DNA of 64,000 nt from DATFVA01 sp963800255 (GTDB lineage Bacteria > Bacteroidota > Ignavibacteria > Ignavibacteriales > Ignavibacteriaceae): assembly GCA_963800255.1 (NCBI GenBank), contig CAWDAK010000001.1, forward strand, positions 1-64,000, read 5' to 3'. The position numbers were made by a program, and so were the translations under genes. Positions 52,540 through 62,000 of the stretch are shown here, piece after piece (position 1 is the first letter of the stretch; each line of letters begins with the position of its first letter). The notes under the pieces are model-generated. The model saw only the letters and a list, made by a program, of their open reading frames with translations, was not told the DNA's origin and searched no databases.

Positions 52540-52881
52540 AGCCCTCTATACAAAAACCCGAAGAAATTTACATCAAAAACCCTTGTTTTACAACAAAAAA
52601 ACAAATAAATTCAACTTGCCTCCAAATTGTGTCGTGCCTCTTCCTACACCTACTCCTGAAAAGCGCCAGGCGACGCAGGGCGAAAATCTATAAATCAAGG
52701 CTGTAATTGAAACTCGGGAAATGGCCAGCAACCATTTGGAACGTTTGGGTATAGTTGAATGTTAGTTGACAGGTTGGAAGTTAGGGTCTTCCGCTGCCGG
52801 GGGAAGCGTTTATGTACAGGGCAGGTAACGGGTATAGCCTTAGATTAAGCCCGATGCCCGCATAGCGGGATAAGAAACGGG
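52540..52881. other. Divergent intergenic region with a CCCGC-ATA-GCGGG hairpin
   Basis: 342 bp between the minus-strand sigma-like cluster and the plus-strand hybrid sensor; both promoters must lie here. CCCGCATAGCGGG (52857-52869) is a relative of the hairpins at 41081-41516: same ATA loop, compensatory base changes at the stem end. It lies 12 bp before the sensor ATG, within its ribosome-binding region, so it could affect translation. Confidence 0.55.
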
Positions 52882-55800
52882 ATGGTAATGTGCAAAAATG
52901 AAAGAAAGAACCTTTTGAAACAGCACCTGTTATATATTTCTGCAATCATCTTTCTCACCTTACCGCTAAGGGTAACAGCTCAGCAGGTACATTTCAGACA
53001 CCTTACTATTAACGATGGTTTATCGCAGAATGCCGTACTATCTATAATGCAGGACGGCCATGGCTATATGTGGTTCGGAACCAAAGATGGTCTGAATCGA
53101 TACGACGGCTACAATTTCAGAATTTTTCAAAATGATCCCCGCGATACAACTACAATTTCTTCTAATTTTATAACTGCCTCTTTTGTTGACAGGAATGGAG
53201 TAATCTGGATAGGTACCCTTAACGGCGAACTCAATATCTTCAATGAGGGCCCCGGAACGTTTTCACGCCTGGGATTGAAAAACAGCAGCCAGGTTAACTC
53301 GATAACTGAGGATTCGTCCGGAAGCCTGTGGATAGGAACAGGTCAGAACGGCATCTTCAGGGTTATGCATAATGCCGACTATAGTTATTTTTCATTTAAA
53401 CAATACGCGGCTGACAAAAATCCCGGTTCACTTTCGAGCAATTTAATTTCTGCTGTTTTTGTTGACAGAACAGGAACTTTGTGGATAGGCAATTCTGAAG
53501 GAATGAACAAATTTGACAGAAGAAATAATTCGTTCATCTTTTATGAAATTCAAACAAAGAATCCTGCTGCTCCTCCCTTCCATGCCGATAATGCAGTTAC
53601 AGCAATTTCGCAAATTAAGGATGATCAGCTTATCCTGGGCACGCCCAGCGGTATTGCGGAGTTTTCTATCAGCCGCGGTAAATTTGATTTCTATCCCCAT
53701 CATTATGAAATCTACCGTTTCGGCTGGGGAAGGATAACTGATATTCAGATTGATAATTCCGGTATGCTTTGGCTGGCTACTCCGGGCGAACTCATGCTTT
53801 TTAATCCCGATACCAAATCATACAGGTATTTTGTAAACGATCCTGTTGATCCTTCAACAATAAGCTACAATTCGGTTTCAAGCATAGAATGCGACAGGTC
53901 AGGCATTATGTGGATAGGAACCCCGGGTGCCGGCATAAACATTTACGATCCGAAGGCTAACCGTTTCAGTCTGCTTCAGCGTAAGAAAGGAGCTCCCTCC
54001 CGGGTTACGGGTTTCAGCATTGCTTCAGTATGCGAGGATGATAATGGCGATGTATGGGTGGGCTCTGACGTGCTCTACAAATGGAAACGAAAAACCGGGG
54101 AGTTTACCAGCTTTGAAACTTCATCCAACCGTCCCGATGACTTCGGGAATACCCGCCCCTGGGATATCAATAAAGATAATAACGGGATAATGTGGTTTGC
54201 CGGTACCCAGGGATTATTCAGCTATGATGTAAACAAGGAAAAATCCCGACAGTATTCCTACCACCCGGAACGTATTGACGGACTCCCACAGAAGGATGTA
54301 TACGGACTCTTCGTTGACAAAAACGGCAGCATATGGACCGTCACTGAAAGTTATTTCAGCCGCCTGGCCGATATAGATAAGGGGATATTTGAGAATTACA
54401 GGTTTAACATGGCGGCATCTAATAATAATGTGCTGCGTCCCTGCATATACCAGGATAAAGAGGGTATTTTCTGGATAGGAAGCGATCTTGGATTGTTCTC
54501 CTTCGATGCAAAGAAGAAAATGTTTAACAAATATGTCAATGATCCCGCTGATCCAAACAGCCTTAACAATAATTACGTAAAATCTATTTGTCCCGATCCC
54601 GCTCATCCCGACAGGTATTTATGGATCGGTACTTCAGGCGGCGGGTTGAACAAGTTTGATAAAGCCTCCGGAAAGTTCAGCTTCCTGACTAAGAAAAACG
54701 GACTTCCGAATAACGTTATATACGCGATTTTATCCGATAGTAAGGGTAACCTGTGGATGAGTACAAACCATGGACTATCTGTTTTTAATCCCTCATCAAA
54801 TAAATTCAGGAACTTTGATGTGCTTGACGGGCTTCAGAGTAATGAGTTTAATACCGGGGCATATTATAAAAGCAGCAGCGGTGAAATGTTTTTCGGAGGC
54901 ATAAACGGACTGAGTTATTTTCACCCGGAGGATATAAAAGATAATAAATTTATTCCGGCCGTAGTAATTACCTCATGCGAGGTACTGAATGAGTCGGATA
55001 ATGCTAATGATCAAAGTGAACTTATATACTCCGCTGAAAGACCGCAGGAAATTTCACTTCCCTTCAACAAAAACAATTTAAGGTTTGAGTTTGCCTCACT
55101 TGATTATTCTGCGCCGCAAAAGAACAGATATCTTTATAAGCTCGAGAACTTTAACGAAAACTGGATTATTGCCGGAACAAAACACAGCGCCTCATTCACA
55201 AATCTTCCTCCAGGCCATTATACATTCAGGGTTAAAGGTTCGAACAATGACGGGCTGTGGAATGATGAAGGAGCATCGCTTCAACTGGTTATCCTCCCTC
55301 CCTGGTGGAGAACGTGGTGGTCATATTCAATCTATGGAATACTTTTAATTTCGGGACTTTATATAATCAGGAGGTACGAACTAAATCGAATCCAGTTGAA
55401 AAATCAACTGAAGGTACAAAGGGTTGAATCGGATTCACTTCGCCACCTCGACCAGGTTAAAACCAGGTTCTTTGCTAATATTTCCCACGAATTCAGAACA
55501 CCCTTAACCCTGATATTGGGACAGGTTGAAAGTGTTCTTTCGCTTGACATCGGGACAAAGGCAAAAAGCAAGCTGCACATAGCCAACAGGAATGCAAGAC
55601 GTTTGCTCACCCTTATAAACCAGCTTCTGGATATTTCAAAAATTGAAGCCGGAGGTATGCGGCTTAAAGCGGAACAGCATAATATTGTTTCATTCCTTAA
55701 GAGTCTTTTCTATTCCTTTGAATCCCTTGCTGATGCAAAACAGATTACACTAAAATTTGAGTCGGATCTGGTTAATATCCCCGTGCTCTTTGATCCGGAC

Positions 55801-57012
55801 AAGTTGGAGAAGGTATTTTATAATCTCTTCTCAAATGCATTTAAGTTTACGCCTCCCGGAGGTACTATCATTGTTAAAGCCCATATCGTTGGTTCATTTG
55901 CAGAGTTGAGCATTAGAGATACCGGCACCGGAATTCCGGCAGACATGACCAAAAAAATATTCGACCGTTTTTATCAGCTTGACAATTCCAGCACCAGAGA
56001 GCATGAGGGATCAGGAATAGGTCTGGCACTTACCAAAGAATTGATAGAACTGCACCAGGGAAAAATTACAGTAAGAAGTAAACCCGGTGAAGGAGCTGAG
56101 TTTATTGTAAGCCTTCCGCTCGGTACTCTGAATAATCAAAAAACAACTCCTGATGCCCTTCCGCATCATGATGTATTTGATGATATTACCACGGAGTCCG
56201 AAACTGAAATAAAGGATGATAACTTAATAACCGGAGAAGACGGTAGAGGCAATAAGGGTGAAATAATACTTATAGTTGAAGACAATACGGATGTAAGAAA
56301 CTATATCAGGGAACAGCTTGAAACTGAATACATTATTGTTGATGCCCGCAATGGTGAGGCTGGGATTGCAAAAGCCAGGGGTATAGTTCCGGATTTAATA
56401 ATTACTGACGTAATGATGCCGAAAATGGATGGATACAGGTTCTGCACGGAGATAAGAAAAGATGAAAGAACCAGCCATATCCCAATAATAATGCTTACAG
56501 CAAAGGCCGGTCTTGATGATAAAATAGAAGGACTGGAAACCGGTATAGACGCTTACCTTACAAAACCTTTCAGTACCAGGGAATTAACTGTAAGGGTTAG
56601 AAATCTTATACAGCAGCGGAAGGAATTCAGAAGAAGATTCAGCAGCGCTACGGTGATTAAGCCTTCTGAAGTTTCAACTGTTTCCGCCGACCAGGCATTC
56701 CTGAAGAAAACAATTCAAATTATCGAAAAACATTTCAGTGATGAACAATTCGGGGTTGAACTTCTTGGATCTGAGTCAGGAATGAGCGTTTCCCAAATGA
56801 ACAGGAAACTTAGAGCTTTGATAGATCAGCCGGCAGGACAATTAATCAGATCCCTCAGATTACAGAGAGCAGCAGATCTTCTGAAACAAAATGCCGGAAC
56901 TGTAGCTGAAATATGCTTCCAGGTTGGTTTTAATGATCAGTCCTACTTCTCACGGGCCTTCAAAAAGCAGTTCGGCTGCAGTCCAAGCGATTACCGGAAA
57001 ATTGCAGATTGA
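52882..57012 (+). CDS. Hybrid two-component system sensor-regulator (propeller/Y_Y_Y/HK/REC/AraC)
   Basis: 1376 residues. Signal peptide (YISAIIFLTLPLRVTAQ), two seven-bladed Reg_prop propellers (about 40-720; blades such as MQDGHGYMWFGTKDGLNRYDG and DSKGNLWMSTNHGLSVFNP), Y_Y_Y domain (RYLYKLENFNENWI ... FRVKGSNNDGLW), membrane helix (WWSYSIYGILLISGLYIIRRYEL), HisKA (ANISHEFRTPLTLI), HATPase (NLFSNAFKFTPPGGTI, DTGTGIP, GSGIGLALTKEL), receiver (ILIVEDNTD, IITDVMMPKMDGY, MLTAKAG, TKPF) and AraC HTH (AEICFQVGFNDQSYFSRAFKKQFGCSPSDY). It senses an extracytoplasmic ligand and regulates genes directly. Similar proteins control glycan use in Bacteroides, but no polysaccharide utilisation genes are adjacent. 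Confidence 0.95.
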   Translation: MVMCKNERKNLLKQHLLYISAIIFLTLPLRVTAQQVHFRHLTINDGLSQNAVLSIMQDGHGYMWFGTKDGLNRYDGYNFRIFQNDPRDTTTISSNFITASFVDRNGVIWIGTLNGELNIFNEGPGTFSRLGLKNSSQVNSITEDSSGSLWIGTGQNGIFRVMHNADYSYFSFKQYAADKNPGSLSSNLISAVFVDRTGTLWIGNSEGMNKFDRRNNSFIFYEIQTKNPAAPPFHADNAVTAISQIKDDQLILGTPSGIAEFSISRGKFDFYPHHYEIYRFGWGRITDIQIDNSGMLWLATPGELMLFNPDTKSYRYFVNDPVDPSTISYNSVSSIECDRSGIMWIGTPGAGINIYDPKANRFSLLQRKKGAPSRVTGFSIASVCEDDNGDVWVGSDVLYKWKRKTGEFTSFETSSNRPDDFGNTRPWDINKDNNGIMWFAGTQGLFSYDVNKEKSRQYSYHPERIDGLPQKDVYGLFVDKNGSIWTVTESYFSRLADIDKGIFENYRFNMAASNNNVLRPCIYQDKEGIFWIGSDLGLFSFDAKKKMFNKYVNDPADPNSLNNNYVKSICPDPAHPDRYLWIGTSGGGLNKFDKASGKFSFLTKKNGLPNNVIYAILSDSKGNLWMSTNHGLSVFNPSSNKFRNFDVLDGLQSNEFNTGAYYKSSSGEMFFGGINGLSYFHPEDIKDNKFIPAVVITSCEVLNESDNANDQSELIYSAERPQEISLPFNKNNLRFEFASLDYSAPQKNRYLYKLENFNENWIIAGTKHSASFTNLPPGHYTFRVKGSNNDGLWNDEGASLQLVILPPWWRTWWSYSIYGILLISGLYIIRRYELNRIQLKNQLKVQRVESDSLRHLDQVKTRFFANISHEFRTPLTLILGQVESVLSLDIGTKAKSKLHIANRNARRLLTLINQLLDISKIEAGGMRLKAEQHNIVSFLKSLFYSFESLADAKQITLKFESDLVNIPVLFDPDKLEKVFYNLFSNAFKFTPPGGTIIVKAHIVGSFAELSIRDTGTGIPADMTKKIFDRFYQLDNSSTREHEGSGIGLALTKELIELHQGKITVRSKPGEGAEFIVSLPLGTLNNQKTTPDALPHHDVFDDITTESETEIKDDNLITGEDGRGNKGEIILIVEDNTDVRNYIREQLETEYIIVDARNGEAGIAKARGIVPDLIITDVMMPKMDGYRFCTEIRKDERTSHIPIIMLTAKAGLDDKIEGLETGIDAYLTKPFSTRELTVRVRNLIQQRKEFRRRFSSATVIKPSEVSTVSADQAFLKKTIQIIEKHFSDEQFGVELLGSESGMSVSQMNRKLRALIDQPAGQLIRSLRLQRAADLLKQNAGTVAEICFQVGFNDQSYFSRAFKKQFGCSPSDYRKIAD

Positions 57013-57177
57013 GATCTGCAGTTTATAATTCTGCAGGCAGCCAAAATGGCATTATTTCAAGTGAAATTCGAAAAGTCCTAATTTTTGCGCCAATAGTGCA
57101 AGATTTCGCCTCTTTTTAATCTTACCTTAGTTCTGTTTTTACCACTAACTATCTCTTAATTAACTATTTCGGCTTTT

Positions 57178-57618
57178 ATGGTAATGCTTAAAACGGCAGC
57201 TATACTGAAACGTGATGGAACTCTAGTGTTTCAAAATGGCAGGTTTTTGAACTGGGATGATCTCAGCGAGTCTCTTCCCCCTGATCTTCCCCCGTCAATT
57301 AAAATAGAACTAACTATCTCTTTTAAGGAGAATGATCTGCTGCTGGGAAACGGTGGTTTTGTCTGGGCTACGCTCAGTATCAGCCAGGCGGAAATTATCC
57401 AGAGCACCCTTCTTGCACAGCATATAAATTCTGAAATAAAAACAATTTCCATTGAAGAAAAGCTTTTGTTCGCCTTGAGGGTGATGAATGAAAGAGATAT
57501 TGAAGATGCGGTAAATTTTATCTGGCAGAGCCGTGACGGATTAAGATTGAAACCCGACTGGGTTTACCCTGCCGGTGAAAAGAATAAAAGTTTTGAACAA
57601 TGGCTGGGCGGCCAATGA
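57178..57618 (+). CDS. Hypothetical protein
   Basis: 146 residues, ATG 57178. No signal peptide or membrane helix. Segments IKIELTISFKENDLLLGNGGFVWATLSISQAEIIQSTLLAQ and a C-terminal helix with VMNERDIEDAVNFIWQSRDGLRLKPDWVY look like a small cytoplasmic alpha/beta protein. It follows the hybrid sensor by 165 bp and may be its target. Not recognised. Confidence 0.55.
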   Translation: MVMLKTAAILKRDGTLVFQNGRFLNWDDLSESLPPDLPPSIKIELTISFKENDLLLGNGGFVWATLSISQAEIIQSTLLAQHINSEIKTISIEEKLLFALRVMNERDIEDAVNFIWQSRDGLRLKPDWVYPAGEKNKSFEQWLGGQ

Positions 57619-57697
57619 CAATTTCCCCGTCGGCTTAAGTGATTTCAAAAAATAATATTTCACAACATACTAACTTAAACAAATCGAAAGGTACTAT

Positions 57698-58129
57698 ATG
57701 AAAACTCTGTTAACAGCACTTTTTTTAATTGCTCTCTTCATCTCTGCTGATATTACGGTATACGCACAGTCGGCAGAAGGGAATGTCTTTGTAATGACAA
57801 AATTTGAAAGAGCCTTTCCGGAAAACGGTTCCAACCGGGAACTCGACTCCTTGAACCAGATAATGAATGATTATTCCTATAAGAATAATCCTTTCGTGGT
57901 TAGTTATAAAACAGTACGTCACTGGTGGGGAAATGACAATCGTGATTTTGTTCAGATTATTGAGGTAAAGAGCTGGGACGATGTAGACAAAGCCAGCGAA
58001 GAAGCCAACAACCAGTTTATGAAAGCCATGCCGAATAAAGCTGACAGGCAGGCATTCGGAAAAGCATATAATAAGTATTTCACCGGAAAACACTCGGATG
58101 AAATATACAGGGAAGTAGTGTTTAAATAA
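57698..58129 (+). CDS. Small secreted protein, possible dimeric alpha/beta barrel
   Basis: 143 residues with a signal peptide (LLTALFLIALFISADITVYAQ). Mature domain: VFVMTKFERAFPENGSNRELDSLNQIMNDY, then VRHWWGNDNRDFVQIIEVKSWDDVDKASEEANNQF, a strand-helix-strand pattern similar to Dabb/antibiotic-biosynthesis-monooxygenase-like small proteins. Function unknown. A strong terminator follows 12 bp after the stop. Confidence 0.6.
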   Translation: MKTLLTALFLIALFISADITVYAQSAEGNVFVMTKFERAFPENGSNRELDSLNQIMNDYSYKNNPFVVSYKTVRHWWGNDNRDFVQIIEVKSWDDVDKASEEANNQFMKAMPNKADRQAFGKAYNKYFTGKHSDEIYREVVFK

Positions 58130-58141
58130 TTTTATCAGCTG

Positions 58142-58165
58142 AACCTCTTTAGAGGTTGTCTTTTT
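58142..58165 (+). terminator. Rho-independent terminator
   Basis: AACCTCT-TT-AGAGGTT gives a seven-pair stem, followed by GTC and five Ts. It lies 12 bp after the small secreted protein's stop codon. Confidence 0.8.
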
Positions 58166-58270
58166 GCATCGTTTGCAATTTTGACAGCCTCTTAATTGTC
58201 TGTGATGTCAGGTTCGGATGCAGATATACTAAATAAATAATTACTTCTTAAAATTAACTGGAGCGGTTCT

Positions 58271-58750
58271 ATGAAAAAACTAACTCAAATATTTTTTGCA
58301 ATGTTCGTCTTACTGTTGTTGTCCGGCAGCAGCTTTGCCCAGCAATGGTCTGACGCACAGAAAGATGTATGGTCAGGCGTTGAAAAATACTGGCAGGTAT
58401 CATCTTCGGGCGATGCAGCAGGATTTATAAATTATTTCGATGACAGCTATATGGGCTGGAGCAACCAGACACTCGTACCGATGAACAAAGCTAACACCAG
58501 CAAATGGATCACACAGGATGCTAAGAATAATTCAACTCTTGTATATACCATAACACCGCTGACTATATGGGTAAAGGGTGATTTCGCATATGTACATTAT
58601 ACTTATACAATGCTCGAACAAAATAAAGAAACAAATAAGAAAACACCCAACGGCGGTACCTGGACAGACATACTTATGAAAGAAAACGGTAAGTGGATGC
58701 TGATAGGCGACCATGGAGGAAGAACTTCAAAACCGGGTAACGACGATTAA
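58271..58750 (+). CDS. Secreted NTF2/SnoaL-like (DUF4440-type) protein
   Basis: 159 residues. Signal peptide (IFFAMFVLLLLSGSSFAQ), then an NTF2-like cone fold: VEKYWQVSSSGDAAGFINYFDDSYMGWSNQTLVPMNKANTSKW (helix plus first strand), STLVYTITPLTIWVKGDFAYVHYTYTM and TDILMKENGKWMLIGDHGG. SnoaL-like domains bind small hydrophobic molecules or act as polyketide cyclases; the substrate is unknown. It may be a secreted scavenger linked to the adjacent sensors. A terminator follows. Confidence 0.78.
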   Translation: MKKLTQIFFAMFVLLLLSGSSFAQQWSDAQKDVWSGVEKYWQVSSSGDAAGFINYFDDSYMGWSNQTLVPMNKANTSKWITQDAKNNSTLVYTITPLTIWVKGDFAYVHYTYTMLEQNKETNKKTPNGGTWTDILMKENGKWMLIGDHGGRTSKPGNDD

Positions 58751-58775
58751 TTTTTCCAGTAGGAGCTGTATTTGA

Positions 58776-58815
58776 GTAGGGAATGCAATTTGTGCATTCC
58801 CTACTTTTCAATTTT
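58776..58815 (+). terminator. Rho-independent terminator
   Basis: GTAGGGAATGCA-ATTTG-TGCATTCCCTAC forms a perfect 12-pair stem followed by TTTTCAATTTT. It is one of the strongest terminators in the window and closes the NTF2-like gene. Confidence 0.9.
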
Positions 58816-58880
58816 AAAAGCAAAGTAAGTACAAAACCATTTTGTGCTTTATTTGCCTATTTTAACTTCTAAGGGTCTGC

Positions 58881-59090
58881 ATGGTCAACTTGAATAAAAA
58901 TAAAATATTCCAACCGTTCTTCACAACAAAGCCTTCCGGCGAAGGAACTGGTTTAGGTCTATCTCTTAGCTACGATATAGTTACAAAAGTGCACAAAGGA
59001 GATATTAAAGTTGAATCCAAATCCGGTGAAGGAACTATGTTCATAATCGCGTTGCCGGATCTCAGTCAGAAACGAGAGTATAATGGCTAA
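58881..59090 (+). pseudogene. Remnant of a histidine kinase ATPase C-terminus
   Basis: 69 residues. IFQPFFTTKPSGEGTGLGLSLSYDIVTKVH and the following SGEGTMFIIALPD are the F box, G2 box and last strand of a HATPase domain. It is nearly identical to the C-terminus of the next kinase (59083-62838, IFNPFFTTKPSGEGTGLG). Nothing upstream resembles the N, G1 or HisKA parts, so this is a truncated duplicate. Its stop overlaps the downstream ATG (59083) by eight bases, so translation of the downstream gene could be coupled to it. Confidence 0.8.
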
Positions 59091-62000
59091 AATGATTTTT
59101 ATAAAATTCTATATAACAGTATTTGCATTCTTTGTGTTTTCTTTTACTGTAACATCATTTAGTCAGACAACTGACTACAAATTTCAGAAAACCGGACAGC
59201 CATTTCTTCAATATTTCAGTCCTAAAGTCTATAAATCAGCTCTGTCGAACTGGTGCATTGTGCAGGACACAAGAGGTGTAATGTACTTCGGAAATGAAAC
59301 AGGTATTTTGGAGTTTGACGGTGTCTCTTGGCGGAAAATAGAAGTTCCATATAATTCAGCCGTCCGCTCCATGGCATTGGCTGATGACGGAATGATATAT
59401 GTTTGCGCATCCTCAGATTTTGGTTACCTGGCACCTGATTCTTCAGGAAAATTAAAGTACAATTCCTTAATGGGCTATCTCGCTAAAAAGTACCGCAATT
59501 ACGGTGAGATGTGGGATGTGATTGCTTCTTCAAAAGCAGTTTACTTTAAAACGAAAGATAATATTTTCAGATGGCAGGACAGGAAGATCACAGTGTGGGA
59601 TTCAGTAAATGCATTCAGGCTGTATAATATAAATGATAAAATTTACTCAAGGAATCAGGGAATCGGCCTAATGGTGATTGATGGAGATTCCATAGTTGTT
59701 ATGCCGGACGGAAAATATTTTGCCGATACCGGTGTATTCGATATGCTTCCCTTTGATGATAAAAGCTCAACCGGGGGTGAACGAATTCTGGTTACAACAA
59801 ATACCTCCGGGCTGTTCCTATCTGACGGAGAAAAATTTTCACCATTTAGAACTGATGATGACGCGTTTTTAAAGGCAAGCCAGATATATAATTCGTGTAT
59901 CACTTCTGACGGAAATTTTGCTTTTGCCACCCAACGTGGTGGTGTGATAATTATGGATCACAAAGGGCATTTTATTAATATCATAGATGAAAATTCCGGA
60001 TTGCCCACGAATGTAATTTATGATGTATACTCCGGTCGGCATGGCGGTTTATGGTTAGCAACAAATAACGGGATAGTATATTGTGAAATCCCCTCCCCTT
60101 TTTCAATTCTGCCGTCAAAAGGTACGGCTAAATATCCTTTATACTCAATGTTGCGCTTTAATGATAAACTTTATATTGCTAATGAGTTAGGGATAATTTT
60201 TTCAAATAAAGGAGAATCTTCTTTTAAATTAGTACAGGGTATTAATAAACCAGGCTACGATCTCATAAAATATGACGGATCTATTATTGCTGCGACTAAT
60301 TCGGGAGTTCAACTGATTAAGGATGATAAACTTCAGGAAACATTAGATCAACCTTCAGCAGTAACAATAGTCCCTTCTAAATACTACCCGGGCAGATTAT
60401 ACTCCGCAAATTCCGGGGGACTGACAATTCTCACGAAAATAAATGGAAACGATTTTGACGTCCATACTACTAATATAGACGAAGAAATTGTTTCAGTTGT
60501 TGAAGACAAAGACAGCAGCCTGTGGCTGAATAGTCTCGACGGGGGGATAATTCATGTAACAGGCGGGATAAAACATCTTCTATCAGGACAAATAATTAAA
60601 ATAGATTACGATCGTTACCGTAAAGAAACTATTCCCGGTTATCTGACGCAATTTTATGACATTAACAATAAAGCGCTGCTTTCAACAAATAAGGGTTTGT
60701 TCCGGTTTGATAAGTATGCAAATAAATTTGTGCCTGATTCAACTTTAGGTTCTGTGTTTGCAGACTCTGCCAATAAGATCTTAAATATTACAACAGGAAC
60801 TAACAGCGATTTGTGGATTTTAGCAGATATAAACGGGGTGAATGAACTGGGTAAAGCAAAGCTGCAGGAAAATGGTAATTATATCTGGCAGCCAGACCCG
60901 GTTTTCAAACGATTGGACTTAAGCAGCATAACAGCAATATATGCCGAACCGGACCCTGCTGCAAACGGGGATGTCCTTTGGATAAGCACCGATGAAGGAT
61001 TGGTGCATTATAGTTCTGTTCATAGAAAAGATATAAGGTCAGATTATGAATGTTTAGTAAGAAAAGTAGAAGTTAAAAACGATTCCCTGATTTATGGCGG
61101 AGCTAATATATCAGGTTCTAAGATGAATAAATTGATTCTTCCTTTTAGCGACAACAATATAAGTTTTAGTGTTTCGGCGGTTTCTTTTGATAAACCGGGT
61201 GCGAATCTTTATCAGTATTTACTGGAAGGAAATAATAATAAGTGGTCACAATGGACAGCCGAATCAAAAAAAGAATTTACAAACCTTGCAGGTGGTGATT
61301 ATACATTACGTGTACGGGCAAAAAATATATACGGTGTAGTCAGCAGCGAAGCCACCTTTTCATTTTCGGTCTTACCGCCCTGGTATCTTTCCTGGTGGGC
61401 ATTTGTAATTTATTCAGTACTCATCCTTACCGGCATTTATTTTACTGATAGAATCATGCGTGCGCGTATAACTAAAAAAGAAAGGGATAAAGCAAAGCTG
61501 AGGGAAGCAGAGTTAATAAAAAAACAGGCCGAAGAACTGGAAACTGTAGATAAACTGGTTCGTGTGATTAACAATGCTGAAGATATTGATACATTATTTA
61601 ATTCATTGTTAGTCCAGACAGTCAGCTTTATTCCAAAAGCAGAAAAAGCTGCAGTTTTTTTACTCGATCATAATGACAATAAATTTCACGTGGCTTTTAC
61701 TCTTGGATACAATATTGATGCGCTTAAATCCATCCCCTTCAGTTCCGGAGATTTGAAAAGAAGATATACCGAAAATTCAGAAGAAATCGAAAAAGGGATC
61801 TATATCATAAGCAGTACAGAAAAACTGCACGGCAATGAAATGTTTTCCAGAATAAACAAAGCTTCTTCAATGCTGGTTATGGCAGTTGAATGGGAAAATA
61901 AGTTAGAGGCTTATGTTGTGTTTGATAGTTTTGCTGATAAAAATTCATTCGACCCCTCAACAGCAAGAATATTGAACCGCTTCAGGGAACACGCAGTATC

